From NCBI RefSeq assembly GCF_023698535.1, contig NZ_JALJCL010000006.1, positions 124,001 to 188,000 on the forward strand: a stretch of DNA of 64,000 nucleotides. The letters run 5' to 3'. Made by a program: the position numbers and the translations under genes. The stretch is from Halorientalis regularis. GTDB lineage: Archaea; Halobacteriota; Halobacteria; Halobacteriales; Haloarculaceae. Shown piece by piece: positions 1 through 8,293 of the stretch. The notes under the pieces were generated by a model, which saw only the letters and a list, made by a program, of their open reading frames with translations, was not told where the DNA came from and searched no databases. The first letter of the stretch is position 1. Every line of letters starts with the position of its first letter.

Positions 1-1
1 G

Positions 2-949
2 AAAAACGAGCCAAAGCGGGTCGTCCTCGCGGAGGGCGACGACGAGAAGATGATCCGCGCGGCCTACCAGATGGACGACCAGGGCATCGCCAAACCCATC
101 CTGATCGGCGACCGCGAGCGCATCTGGGCGATCATGGAGACGCTGGCGCTGGATTTCGACCCCGAGATCGTCGACCCCGGCGAGGGAAGTCTCGAACCCT
201 ACGCCGAGCGGCTGTACGACCTCCGCAAGCGCAAGGGGATCACCCGCCGCGAGGCCGGCGAACTCGTCCAGGACGGCAACTACCTCGGGAGCGTCATGGT
301 CGAAATGGGCGACGCCGACGCCATGCTGACCGGGTTGATGCACAACTACCCATCCGCTCTGAAGCCCCCGCTCCAGGTCGTCGGCACCGCCGAGGACGCC
401 AACTACGCGGCGGGCGTCTACATGCTCACGTTCAAGAACCGCGTCGTGTTCTGTGTCGACACCACCGTCAACCAGAGCCCCGACGCCGAGGTCCTCTCGG
501 AGGTGACCTGCCACACGGCCGAGCTGGCCCGTCGGTTCAACATCGAACCCCGCGCGGCCATGCTGTCGTACTCGAACTTCGGCAGCGTCGACAACGAGGG
601 CACGCGCAAACCGCGAACGGCCGCCGATCTCCTGCGTGACGACCCGCAGGTCGACTTCCCCGTCGACGGGGAGATGCAGGCCGACACCGCCGTCGTCGAG
701 GACATCCTCAACGGCACCTACGAGTTCTCCGACCTCGACGAACCCGCGAACATCCTCGTCTTCCCCAACCTCGAAGCCGGGAACATCGGCTACAAACTGC
801 TTCAGCGCCTCGGCGGCGCGGAGGCCATCGGCCCGATGCTCGTCGGCATGGACAAGCCCGTCCACGTCCTCCAGCGCGGCGACGAGGTCAAAGACATCGT
901 GAACCTGGCGAGCGTCGCCGTCGTCGACGCCCAGCAAAACGACCACTAG
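2..949 (+). CDS. maeB: NADP-dependent malic enzyme, C-terminal phosphotransacetylase-like part (5' end outside window)
   Basis: The frame is open from base 2, so the start and the N-terminal malic domain lie upstream of the window. The visible 315 residues begin with a KRVVLAEGDDEKMIRAA-type segment, the hallmark of the phosphate acetyltransferase fold at the C terminus of MaeB-type malic enzymes, and run through a NFGSVDNEGT motif typical of that domain. In this family the N-terminal part decarboxylates malate to pyruvate with NADP, and the PTA-like part is regulatory (acetyl-CoA sensing) and not a working transferase. A stand-alone phosphotransacetylase is possible, but this sequence ends like the two-domain enzyme. 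The gene is followed by a convergent spacer. Confidence 0.85.
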   Translation, partial: KNEPKRVVLAEGDDEKMIRAAYQMDDQGIAKPILIGDRERIWAIMETLALDFDPEIVDPGEGSLEPYAERLYDLRKRKGITRREAGELVQDGNYLGSVMVEMGDADAMLTGLMHNYPSALKPPLQVVGTAEDANYAAGVYMLTFKNRVVFCVDTTVNQSPDAEVLSEVTCHTAELARRFNIEPRAAMLSYSNFGSVDNEGTRKPRTAADLLRDDPQVDFPVDGEMQADTAVVEDILNGTYEFSDLDEPANILVFPNLEAGNIGYKLLQRLGGAEAIGPMLVGMDKPVHVLQRGDEVKDIVNLASVAVVDAQQNDH

Positions 950-1168
950 TCACCGTTTTGCCGCTCGGGTTCGTCGCGTCGCTCCGAACCACTCGCGGCA
1001 AAAACGTGGAGGAAAAAGATGGGACTCGCGCTCCGTGCGAGTCCCGGGATACCGGCGAGTGACCGCAGGGAACGAGGGGGTGCTCGTCAGAGCGTCGCTC
1101 TGACGGTGACCGGCGCGCCGGGGGCGCGCGGACGCTGGACACAGCATCGCCGTGAATTGATCCGGCAC
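950..1168. other. Convergent intergenic spacer with two perfect hairpins
   Basis: This 219-nt spacer lies between two convergent genes. It holds a perfect 9-bp stem with 7-nt loop at 1021-1045 (GGGACTCGC / GCGAGTCCC) and a second perfect 9-bp stem with 3-nt loop at 1085-1105 (CGTCAGAGC / GCTCTGACG). A GC-only dyad follows near 1110-1131. A short T4 run lies at 955-958. The hairpins could terminate or protect both transcripts. The frames crossing here are arginine-rich and not gene-like. Confidence 0.5.
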
Positions 1169-1564
1169 TCACTCCGGTCCCAGCGACGCCAGCCGCTTCT
1201 CGGTCTCGAAGTAGAACTCGGCGATCACACCCGACCAGAGAAAGGCGAGGACGACGACCGAGACGGCTCCAGGGACGCCGACGGGCGAGAGGAACCTGGC
1301 GACGGCCAGCCCCACGGCCAGCAACGTCACCAGGAAGACGTACTCGTCGAGGGGATCCGTGGCCAGCAGTGCGGTGTCGAAGTAGGCGTAGGTCGCACCG
1401 ACGGTGACCCCGACGACGAGACTGGCCAGGGACAGCGCGACAGGGCCGTCCGGAAACGGACCGCCCCATAGCTCGACGACGACGTAGATCGTCAGCGCGA
1501 GTGTCAACACCCCTGCATGTGCGACTGACGCTGCTGGCTCCCAGAACCCCCCATCACTCCCCAT
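1169..1564 (-). CDS. Small integral membrane protein, unknown function
   Basis: This 131-residue protein has about four hydrophobic segments (roughly residues 12-34, 42-62, 75-92 and 98-116), so it is predicted to sit in the cytoplasmic membrane. Between segments two and three is a short acidic stretch (TDPLDEY). I see no catalytic motif and do not recognise the family. It is convergent with the malic enzyme gene and is read away from the RNase H-like gene region. The base composition and acidic loops match neighbouring genes, which supports it as real. Confidence 0.7.
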   Translation of the reverse strand: MGSDGGFWEPAASVAHAGVLTLALTIYVVVELWGGPFPDGPVALSLASLVVGVTVGATYAYFDTALLATDPLDEYVFLVTLLAVGLAVARFLSPVGVPGAVSVVVLAFLWSGVIAEFYFETEKRLASLGPE

Positions 1565-1716
1565 TGCCCCATCGTGGCAACGCCCAGCGTGTTAAATCTT
1601 TCCGGCTATACTGCCGGATAGCAGTTCGGAACCGTCGGTTTTCGGGAGCGGCAGGAACACCGTCAGTTCCGTCGACAGTGATACACGTCGGATGCAAAAT
1701 GTGCTGTCCGACAGTA

Positions 1717-2358
1717 TCAGTCGCTGGCACCACGGTCCGACCGCGAGGGCGGTGGGACCTGTTCCTCGGTCGGGTCCTCCGGAATCACACACCGGTCGGG
1801 TTCGTGATTGACGTGTGCGTACTGGTCCGGCGCGTTCGCCAGCGGGTGGGCCGGGTTCACGTCACTGGAGATTCGAGCCGCGCGAATCTCGTCGAATCCG
1901 TTGATCCGGGCGCGGATGCCCCGCCAGTGGTAGTTCGTCGCCCGCGGGACGGAGACGGCGGGGTTCCAGTCCGCGCCACGGGAATCGAGGACGGCCTGGT
2001 TGACGTTACCCGCCAGATCGTCGTGGTCGATCAGGACGCCGATGCGAGCGTCGTCGGGCGCTCGCGCCGCGAGGACGTCCAGCCCCAGGTGGAGTGCGCG
2101 GTACTCGGCAACGTTGTTGTCGGGTGCGCTGTCCACGACCGAAAGCCGCGCCACACGCTCCCCGTCGCGTGTCTCGATGACCACGCCGAGACCGCCGTCG
2201 GGGTCGTCCCCGCCCCCGACCGCGCCACTCCGGCCTCTGTAGGAACCGTCTGTGGCGAGATAGAAGTCCCGGTGGTGGGTGCGAGGGGGGTGTGCAATGT
2301 GTGGCGTCGGCGACTCGTCGAACAGGTCCCGAAGGGACGGCCGGCCGTAAGCGGCCAT
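1717..2358 (-). CDS. RNase H-like domain protein
   Basis: This 213-residue protein has an RNase HI-like core: YLATDGSYRG (first acidic residue on strand 1), GGLGVVIE, AEYRALHLGLDVL (E on helix A) and a later DHDD. Such haloarchaeal proteins are predicted to cut RNA in RNA/DNA hybrids; activity here is inferred. I place the start at ATG 2358, not at the in-frame ATG 2382, because the TATA-like ATTTAAAT at about 2383-2391 would put the transcript start within a few bases of 2358 and the longer frame would cross the promoter. The C-terminal 30 residues are rich in proline and charged residues and probably disordered. Confidence 0.8.
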   Translation of the reverse strand: MAAYGRPSLRDLFDESPTPHIAHPPRTHHRDFYLATDGSYRGRSGAVGGGDDPDGGLGVVIETRDGERVARLSVVDSAPDNNVAEYRALHLGLDVLAARAPDDARIGVLIDHDDLAGNVNQAVLDSRGADWNPAVSVPRATNYHWRGIRARINGFDEIRAARISSDVNPAHPLANAPDQYAHVNHEPDRCVIPEDPTEEQVPPPSRSDRGASD

Positions 2359-2382
2359 GTCTCCACTATAGACACGGGACAA

Positions 2383-2391
2383 TTTAAATAT
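2383..2391. promoter_or_regulatory. Palindromic TATA-like element between divergent genes
   Basis: ATTTAAAT lies between the RNase H-like gene (minus) and the CBS gene (plus). Being palindromic it could serve both directions. For the minus gene it sits about 27 nt from the ATG at 2358, giving a leaderless mRNA. For the plus gene it would give a leader of roughly 65 nt before ATG 2479. Confidence 0.6.
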
Positions 2392-2478
2392 ATGGGCCTT
2401 TCGAGGGAAACGACTGGACGCCCGCGGGCGGGGTCGCCCATCGGAAGGCCTACGGCCGGGCCGGCCGTCCCCCGGGAT

Positions 2479-3024
2479 ATGCCCACCGCTCGCGACATCA
2501 TGACGACCGACGTAGTGACGGTCGCCCCCGACGACGACGTGGCCGAGGTGCTCACGAAACTGGCTCAGGCGCGGTTCAACGGCTACCCGGTCACCGACGG
2601 CGACGAACTCGTCGGCATCGTCACGCAGGGTGACCTGGTCGACCTGTTCCAGCCCTCCGACCGGACGCTGTGGATCCCCGTCGGTTTCCCCCCGTTCCTG
2701 GAGAGTCTGACCTACGGGATCGACCTCTCGTGGGACAACTTCGACGTGGGACTGGACATGGTCCGCAACTCCGGGAAGTCGATCAGCGACGTGATGACGG
2801 CCGACGTAGTGACGGTCGCCCCCGACGACGACGTCGACCGCGTGCTGGACCTCCTGGCCGACCGCGACCGGGACATCAACCGCTTGCCGGTCGTCGAGGA
2901 CAGCGAGGCGCGAAGCGCCGCTGGCAGCCGGACACAGTCCGGCGACGGCCGCGTCGTCGGTATCATCGCTCGCCAGGACGTACTGCGGGCGCTACGCGAC
3001 GAGCGAGTCGGAAGCGGGGAGTGA
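2479..3024 (+). CDS. Two-CBS-domain protein
   Basis: This 181-residue protein is a single pair of CBS domains (about residues 7-60 and 100-175). CBS pairs bind adenosyl nucleotides and usually sense cell energy state; the partner here is unknown. Both domains open with the same DVVTVAPDDDV segment, and the underlying DNA is duplicated (2500-2540 and 2794-2834, 41 nt with one mismatch). Between them is a segment with WIPVGFPPFLESLTYGIDL. I chose ATG 2479 because MPTARDIMTTDV is the usual beginning of this type. An in-frame ATG at 2392 would add 29 arginine/proline-rich residues and overlap the promoter. Confidence 0.85.
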   Translation: MPTARDIMTTDVVTVAPDDDVAEVLTKLAQARFNGYPVTDGDELVGIVTQGDLVDLFQPSDRTLWIPVGFPPFLESLTYGIDLSWDNFDVGLDMVRNSGKSISDVMTADVVTVAPDDDVDRVLDLLADRDRDINRLPVVEDSEARSAAGSRTQSGDGRVVGIIARQDVLRALRDERVGSGE

Positions 3025-3027
3025 GAG

Positions 3028-3288
3028 TTAGTCGTGGTAGCGGTGGCCGATGACCGCCGCGACCACGTTCAGGGCGAGCAGGCCGACGAACGCTCCAACG
3101 ATGGAGCTGCTCCGGAGACCGTAGGCCAGCAGCGGGAGGTAGAGGAAAGGCAGGACGATTGCGGACCAGAAGGCGAGACCGGTTACACCGGCTTTCAGAC
3201 CGGTCCCGTACTGCGCCAGTGCAGGGCGGACGTCGCTCACTGGCGGGAACAGTTGCCGTTCGTTACTGGAGGGACTTGACGATGCCAT
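3028..3288 (-). CDS. Small two-helix membrane protein, unknown function
   Basis: The product is 86 residues: a polar N-terminal 30 residues, then two hydrophobic segments (about residues 34-58 and 63-80) and a short HRYHD end. I do not recognise the family. A TATA-like CTTATAA on the minus strand near 3323-3331 lies upstream of ATG 3288 with a short leader. The stop is 4 nt from the end of the convergent CBS gene. Confidence 0.65.
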   Translation of the reverse strand: MASSSPSSNERQLFPPVSDVRPALAQYGTGLKAGVTGLAFWSAIVLPFLYLPLLAYGLRSSSIVGAFVGLLALNVVAAVIGHRYHD

Positions 3289-3542
3289 CGTGTCGTTCTA
3301 CTCCCTTCTTGAACAGCCGACCCCTTATAACCGGTCGAGCCTTCGACCCGTTTCGGCTCATTTCACTCGACTATCGGCAGCATCCGGACCTTTCACGACC
3401 GCCTCAGATCCGCCTATAAATTTTAAACTTCGATTTGACGCCGTAACTCCGGATTACGGCCCGACATTATTTCGCAGCCAGCTGGGCGGAACGAGTGGGA
3501 CAGGCCGGGGGTGTAAGACATCGGTTAACACACGCATGATCG
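3289..3542. promoter_or_regulatory. AT-rich intergenic region with TATA-like element and hairpin
   Basis: This 254-nt spacer between two minus-strand genes contains the promoter of the downstream membrane protein (about 3323-3331). It also has a second strong AT block, TATAAATTTTAAAC at about 3414-3427, followed at 3440-3460 by a perfect 7-bp hairpin (GCCGTAA / TTACGGC) whose 7-nt loop contains TCCGGA. No coding frame with normal composition starts here. The second block could drive a short RNA or be an operator. Confidence 0.4.
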
Positions 3543-3812
3543 CTACTCCGTCGTATCGAGGTCGGCGAGCAGTCGGTCACGGGTCGTCGAGTCGAGGTCG
3601 GCGGCCGCGTCGTCGGTGAACGGGGAGGCCAGGAGTGTCGCGAGCGCGCGGTCGGTCTTCTCCCGGATTCGGTCGATGGCTTTCTCGACGGATTCGACGG
3701 ACTCGTCACGTGCCGCGGCGATCTCGTCGACGGAGTCGTCGTCGTCGAGCATGGCTGCGATCTCTCGTTCGCCGTGGCTCAGAATCGACGAGTGGGGCGT
3801 GGCGTCGGTCAT
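3543..3812 (-). CDS. Small acidic helical protein, unknown function
   Basis: This 89-residue protein is acidic and predicted mostly helical. The segment EREIAAMLDDDDSVDEIAAARDESVESVEKAIDRI, described here by its ends (about residues 15-49), looks like a helix-turn-helix in which IAAARDESVESVEKAI would be the recognition part. It could be a small DNA-binding protein, but the match is by eye only. It is 36 nt downstream of another small minus-strand gene and may share its transcript. Confidence 0.6.
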   Translation of the reverse strand: MTDATPHSSILSHGEREIAAMLDDDDSVDEIAAARDESVESVEKAIDRIREKTDRALATLLASPFTDDAAADLDSTTRDRLLADLDTTE

Positions 3813-3848
3813 ATCGGTGGTTCGGAGCGGGCGGCCAAAACGGTGGCG

Positions 3849-4280
3849 TCAGCCCAGCACGCTGACGGAGACCTCGTGGGGTTCGGATGGGGTGTCGAGC
3901 GTGACGGTGTCGGCGAAGTGATCGGTGACGGCCTCACGCCAGTTGGCGACGGCCTCGGCGTGGCGCTCGCGGTGGCGCTCGCGCGTGTACTCGACGGTCG
4001 GATCGGTTCGGAGGGCGTCCTCGGTCTCGGCCGGTGTGGGGTAGGCGGGTGCGGACTCGGTGACGAAGGCGTCGGGCTCGACGTGGATCGGCGCGGGTTC
4101 GTCCTCGTAGTCGGTGGCACCGTCGCGGTGAATTCGAGCGCGCATCCGCCCACTGAACGGCGGTGTCACGCGCAAGACGGGGTCCTGTCCGCTCCGCCGA
4201 CCCGCCTCCAGGGCGGTGACTACGTCCTCGGCGTCGACCGCAATCGCGTTGATCGCCGTCGGATCGGCTGACCCGGGCAT
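3849..4280 (-). CDS. Conserved haloarchaeal protein of unknown function
   Basis: This 143-residue soluble protein begins MPGSADPTAINAIAVDAEDV and has an RVTPPFSGRMRARIH segment near residues 37-51. Its second half is rich in acidic residues, His and Arg (ERHRERHAEAV). I recall similar short proteins in many haloarchaea annotated only as a DUF (possibly DUF8009, unverified). No catalytic pattern is visible. The gene lies between a small helical protein and a chemoreceptor gene, all on the minus strand. Confidence 0.7.
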   Translation of the reverse strand: MPGSADPTAINAIAVDAEDVVTALEAGRRSGQDPVLRVTPPFSGRMRARIHRDGATDYEDEPAPIHVEPDAFVTESAPAYPTPAETEDALRTDPTVEYTRERHRERHAEAVANWREAVTDHFADTVTLDTPSEPHEVSVSVLG

Positions 4281-4324
4281 AGCGGGAACTATCGGCCCAC
4301 AGTATTGAGGGTTCCCGTCCCCGC

Positions 4325-5293
4325 TCAGTTCCCGGTCGCGCTTTGCCGTTGCACGTCCGCGATCAGCTCGTCGACGGCCCGGTTGATGTCGACCACCTCG
4401 TCGGTCTGATCGTCGAGATCGCCCGTGACCTCTTCGACGGCGTCGACGATCTCGGCAGCGTTCTCGGTCGATTCGTCGATCATGCTGGCGACTTCCTCGG
4501 TCGAGGCGGCCTGCTCGTCGGTCGCCGTCGCGACCTCCTCGATCCCGTTGTTGACTTCCCGGACGGTCTCGCTGATCTCTTCGAGGGTGTCCATCGCGTC
4601 GTCGACGGACTCGATCCCGCGCTCGATGCGCTCGTTGTTCTGTTCGAGACTGCCGACGGCCTGCTCGGTGTTCTCCTGAATCTCGTCGATCATGGCCTCG
4701 ATCTCGCCGGCCTGGGTCTGTGACTCGCCGGCAAGGTCTTTGATCTCGTCGGCCACGACCGCGAAGCCCTCGCCGGCCTGCCCGGCGCGGGCGGCCTCGA
4801 TGGACGCGTTCAGCGCCAGAATGTTGGTCTGGTCGGCGATGTCGTTGATAATCTCGACGATCTCGTCGATCTCCTGGACGCTGTCCTGGATCGTCCGCAC
4901 GTCCTCGGCGACGCTGTCGGCCGCCGCCTGAATTTCCTCCATCGCGTCGACGACCTCCGCCGCCGAGTCCTGGCTCTCGTCGGCGAGGTCTCGGGCCTCC
5001 TTGCTGGCGGCGGCGACCTCCTCCGCCGACGAGGCGATCTCCTCGACGGAGGCCGACAGCGTCGATACCTCGCTGGCCACCTCGGACACCCCCTGGTGTT
5101 GCTCGCGAGCCAGATCCGAGATCTCCCGGGTTCGTTCGGCGATATCGACCGAGGAGTCCTCGAGTTCGGCGATCGACGTCTGAATCTCGCTGGCCGCATC
5201 GTGGTCGTACCCCGCGTTACGGTCTACATCCTGTTCGATATCGTCTTCTATGTCGTCGTCGATCCCGGCGTCGAGACCAGCCTCACGGGACAT
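4325..5293 (-). CDS. Soluble methyl-accepting chemotaxis transducer
   Basis: The 322-residue product is almost entirely the coiled-coil signalling domain of an MCP. The tip motif is clear near residues 165-190 (IEAARAGQAGEGFAVVADEI). Flanking heptads contain Glu/Gln pairs suitable for methylation. No transmembrane segment or HAMP domain is present, and the first 60 residues are a short acidic region that may sense a cytoplasmic signal or bind a partner. It should couple through CheW to CheA and so influence archaellar motility. The adjacent upstream gene on the same strand is a PAS-GAF-bat regulator, so the pair may respond to related cues. Confidence 0.9.
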   Translation of the reverse strand: MSREAGLDAGIDDDIEDDIEQDVDRNAGYDHDAASEIQTSIAELEDSSVDIAERTREISDLAREQHQGVSEVASEVSTLSASVEEIASSAEEVAAASKEARDLADESQDSAAEVVDAMEEIQAAADSVAEDVRTIQDSVQEIDEIVEIINDIADQTNILALNASIEAARAGQAGEGFAVVADEIKDLAGESQTQAGEIEAMIDEIQENTEQAVGSLEQNNERIERGIESVDDAMDTLEEISETVREVNNGIEEVATATDEQAASTEEVASMIDESTENAAEIVDAVEEVTGDLDDQTDEVVDINRAVDELIADVQRQSATGN

Positions 5294-5385
5294 TGTGACG
5301 GGAGAAAGGCAACTTGCAACAAAACGATGCCTACCCGACTGTCAGCATTGATAATCAGTCGGTCAGCCAGGTTACACGTCCGGCG

Positions 5386-7002
5386 CTACTGTCGGTCACG
5401 CTCGAAGAACGAGTCGAGCAGTTTCCGCTCGGCCACCCGGAGGTGCTGGTGGAAGGTCGAGCGGGAGATGTCCATCATCTCGGCGAGTTCGTCGCCGTCG
5501 ACGGCGCGGGGCCAGTCGAAGAAGCCGCTGTAGTACGCCGTCCGGAGGGCGGTGAGCTGTCGGTCGGTGAGTCGCTCTTCGAGGCCGGCACGGAACTCCT
5601 GTCGGGTCTGAACCGGGCGCTCGTGTTCGTGGTAGCTGGCGAGTTCGGTGCCCTCGTACCGGTCCGCGATCAACTCGAAGAGCGATCTGGCGTCGGCCTC
5701 CTGGGAGAGTTCGACGGTAAAGGCCGTCACGCCGCCCTCGCTGGTGACCTCCTTGGTGACCGCACCCCTGTCGACGAGGCGTTCGACGAGCGAGCCCTCG
5801 AGCGTCAACTGCAGGAGACAGCCGTCGTCGTGGTCGGCCAGAACCGTCACGTCGGTGACGGCGTCCTGATCAGTCGCGAACGCGCGGACGGCCTCGGGAT
5901 CACACCCCTCGACGGTGTAGAACTCCCGGAGCGCGCCGTTCGACCCGTAGACAGACCCGGAGTAGGAGAACTGGCAGTCAAGTTCGGTCGAGGCGGCGTT
6001 GAGCAGGAGCGTCGGATCGTCGACGGTGAACTCCATCTCGACGATCCGGTCGGCCGTGAGCGTTCGCTTGCTCTCCAGGGCGTCGATGGCGTTGGCGATG
6101 GCGCGGCCGAGCGCCTCCAGCACGACCTGTTCGCGCTCGTCGAAGGCGTCGGGGTGGCCCGCACAGACGGTGAGGACACCGTACTCGCTCTCACGGTTCC
6201 CGATGGGGACGGATATGACTGCCTCGATCCCGGCATCACCGTAGCGTCGCCCGACGGCAGAGCCGCCGTCGACCGTCGAGACGATGTGGCCGCTCCCGGT
6301 CGCGAACGCCCGTGCGCTCGGCGTCGGTGCGTCGGCGTCCAGCGCGACCGCCTCGTCGGCGAGATCCACGTCGGCCGGCCCGGCGGACGCCCGCACGCGG
6401 AGTCGTTCCTCCGAGATGTCGGCGCTCCCGATCCAGGCGAACAGGTAGGGGTCGGTGTCGGCCAGTCGCTCACAGACGCCGTGTTCGATCTCGTCTCTGG
6501 AGACCGACTCGACGAGCAACCGGGTGATGTCCTGGACGAGGCCATTGATTCGGTCGACGAGGTGTTCGAGCTTCCGGCGCTCCTGCTCGGCCTGGCGGGC
6601 GTTCTCCTGGGCCTCCAGTTCGGCGAGCCGCCGGTCCGTGATGTCGATGTGTGCGACGGTCGCGAAGTTGCCGTCGCCGATGGTGAACGGCGTCGCGCGC
6701 ATCAGGAACCAGCTCTGCTGCTCGGGCGTGTGGCAGGGGTATTCGAGGGTGAACTCCTCACACTCGCCGTCGAGGACGCGTCTGATCCCTCGCACCGCCT
6801 CGATGGCGTAGTCGTCCTCGGTCGGATCGACCGAATCGAAGTAGTTGAACCTCTCCGCGTCCGCTTCGGCCCCGGCGGTCCCGTCACCCGCAGTCCCCCA
6901 GGAACTGTTAGTGAACAGAATGTGTCCCTCCTCGTCCAGCACAGCGACCTGGCTCGACAGCGTATCGAGGGCTGCCCTGGCTATCGATTCGGTGACTTCC
7001 AT
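5386..7002 (-). CDS. PAS-GAF bacterioopsin-activator-type HTH regulator
   Basis: This 538-residue protein has a PAS domain (about residues 10-130), a GAF domain (about 155-310), a bat-specific middle domain (about 320-470) and a C-terminal HTH_10 winged helix (about 480-535) ending in AEMMDISRSTFHQHLRVAE. It is a one-component transcription regulator of the Bat family: a small molecule, redox or light signal is sensed by PAS/GAF and passed to the DNA-binding end. The target cannot be told from sequence. It is the first of two minus-strand genes; the soluble transducer follows after 92 nt. Confidence 0.88.
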   Translation of the reverse strand: MEVTESIARAALDTLSSQVAVLDEEGHILFTNSSWGTAGDGTAGAEADAERFNYFDSVDPTEDDYAIEAVRGIRRVLDGECEEFTLEYPCHTPEQQSWFLMRATPFTIGDGNFATVAHIDITDRRLAELEAQENARQAEQERRKLEHLVDRINGLVQDITRLLVESVSRDEIEHGVCERLADTDPYLFAWIGSADISEERLRVRASAGPADVDLADEAVALDADAPTPSARAFATGSGHIVSTVDGGSAVGRRYGDAGIEAVISVPIGNRESEYGVLTVCAGHPDAFDEREQVVLEALGRAIANAIDALESKRTLTADRIVEMEFTVDDPTLLLNAASTELDCQFSYSGSVYGSNGALREFYTVEGCDPEAVRAFATDQDAVTDVTVLADHDDGCLLQLTLEGSLVERLVDRGAVTKEVTSEGGVTAFTVELSQEADARSLFELIADRYEGTELASYHEHERPVQTRQEFRAGLEERLTDRQLTALRTAYYSGFFDWPRAVDGDELAEMMDISRSTFHQHLRVAERKLLDSFFERDRQ

Positions 7003-7083
7003 TCAATCACTTTCGGAACCGCAGACGCATAAAAATCCCCCCGCCGACCCCGGGCCGTGTCCCCCCTCGCCGCTGGGATGGGG

Positions 7084-7788
7084 TCACTCGGGCGAGACCC
7101 GCGAAAGAACCGGAATCTCGGCCCGACGCTCGTCGGAGAGCAAGGCCCAGTCGATGCCCGCCGGGTTCTCGCCACCACCGGTCCGGACCGTCCGCTCGGG
7201 CGTCACGACCGGATCTAACGGCACGTCGTGGTCCTCCGTCGGCACGTCCGCGTCGACCAGTTGTCGCTCGTGGACCGTCGTCGCGACCGGCGTCGCCCCG
7301 TCGACCAGCCCCAGTTCCCGCAGAACCGCGAACTCCAGGTCACTGTACCCCTCACCCTTGCCGACCCGTGCGCCGTCGGCCGTGACGGCGACGCTCCCCG
7401 AGACGATCAGATCGACCGACCGCAGCTCGTCGGGACCGACCTGGACGCCGACTTCGGCCGACCCACCGACTGTCGTCGCGTGGTCGATGTCTTCGATCTC
7501 CGCGGGATCGAGCCGCAGAAAACACTTCTCGTCGCGGAGCCGCGGCACGGCCATGTAGACCGTCTTCTCCTGTCGCAGGGCCGCGCGCCGAACCGGAAGC
7601 TGTGGCGCGTCCGGGTTGGCCTTGAGCACGTCGGCGTCGGCCCACTCGTCGGTCTCGGCCAGTCGCTCGGCGGCCTCCGCGGCCCCCGCGAAGTTGGGAA
7701 TCCGCCCGTGTGGCGGGAAGGGGAACCGCGCCTCGCCGCTCTCGTCGAGGTCGTCCCAGACGCGTTCGCGGAGCGTCTCCTTGTCCAT
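7084..7788 (-). CDS. 5-formyltetrahydrofolate cyclo-ligase-like protein
   Basis: The 234-residue protein has the 5-FCL fold: an N-terminal helix (KETLRERVWDDL), LKANPDAPQLPVR, then the signature RVGKGEGYSDLEFAVLRE where the KGxGYxD motif binds formyl-THF and ATP. Canonical enzymes turn 5-formyl-THF into methenyl-THF; this archaeal branch (MTHFSD-like) may act on another substrate such as a thiamine or folate-like compound. It has no obvious operon partner. The ATG at 7788 follows an AT-containing segment (CATATTGC at about 7849-7856, minus strand). Confidence 0.8.
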   Translation of the reverse strand: MDKETLRERVWDDLDESGEARFPFPPHGRIPNFAGAAEAAERLAETDEWADADVLKANPDAPQLPVRRAALRQEKTVYMAVPRLRDEKCFLRLDPAEIEDIDHATTVGGSAEVGVQVGPDELRSVDLIVSGSVAVTADGARVGKGEGYSDLEFAVLRELGLVDGATPVATTVHERQLVDADVPTEDHDVPLDPVVTPERTVRTGGGENPAGIDWALLSDERRAEIPVLSRVSPE

Positions 7789-7897
7789 ATCCGACCCAGC
7801 GGTGCCACCGGCTTCAGCCTTCAGGACGACGACGGTGACTTAAACGACCGCAATATGTTCGCACAACAGCTACTCACCAGTCCCGCCACTCGACTGT

Positions 7898-8071
7898 ATG
7901 AGCAGCGTTGACAGGACTGATGGGGACGAGGGGGAACGCAGTGCTACGACCGAGCGGGGACGGCCGACCGTGACGGCGATCGCGGGGGCGTCGGACCGGA
8001 CGGTGTTCACCGAGACGGGTAACACCGACGCATGGATCGCGACCGACTCCGTCAGCGACGTCCAGCGGTAG
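7898..8071 (+). CDS. 57-residue conserved haloarchaeal protein (DUF7331-like)
   Basis: This small frame encodes 57 residues with a charged N terminus (TDGDEGERSATTERGR), a central TVTAIAGASDRTVFTETGN segment and an end reading DAWIATDSVSDVQR. The pattern 'TVF...DAWIATDSV' is one I associate with a haloarchaeal family of very short proteins (DUF7331; recalled, not checked). Function is unknown. Codon use matches the neighbours. The ATG follows the 5-FCL-like gene divergently. It is too short for most gene finders. Confidence 0.7.
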   Translation: MSSVDRTDGDEGERSATTERGRPTVTAIAGASDRTVFTETGNTDAWIATDSVSDVQR

Positions 8072-8293
8072 CGCCCGCTCCCACGCAGCGACGCGAGCGC
8101 GAACAGCCGTCTGCTCGGCTTTCTCACCGCGTTCGAGAGGCTGCCGGGGAGGGCTCGCGAACTACGTCGAGACGCGCAAGGCGCGTCTCGCCGCTTGCAC
8201 GCTCACTGACGTTCGCGTGCAACCTACCGGGTTCTCGCCCACCGCCGGGCATTTCGGAGCAGTCGCTCACACGAGGTTCGCGACGGAAGGAAA
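8072..8293. other. Hairpin-rich spacer beside tRNA-Met
   Basis: Between the 57-residue gene and tRNA-Met are three strong inverted repeats: 8168-8190 (10-bp stem, CGAGACGCGC / GCGCGTCTCG, 3-nt loop), 8195-8222 (8-bp stem, TTGCACGC / GCGTGCAA) and 8245-8255 with 8290-8300 (11-bp stem). The right arm of the third enters the tRNA 3' end. A 13-nt direct copy of tRNA sequence, CCGGGGAGGGCTC, lies at 8144-8156. I see no gene here. Confidence 0.55.
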
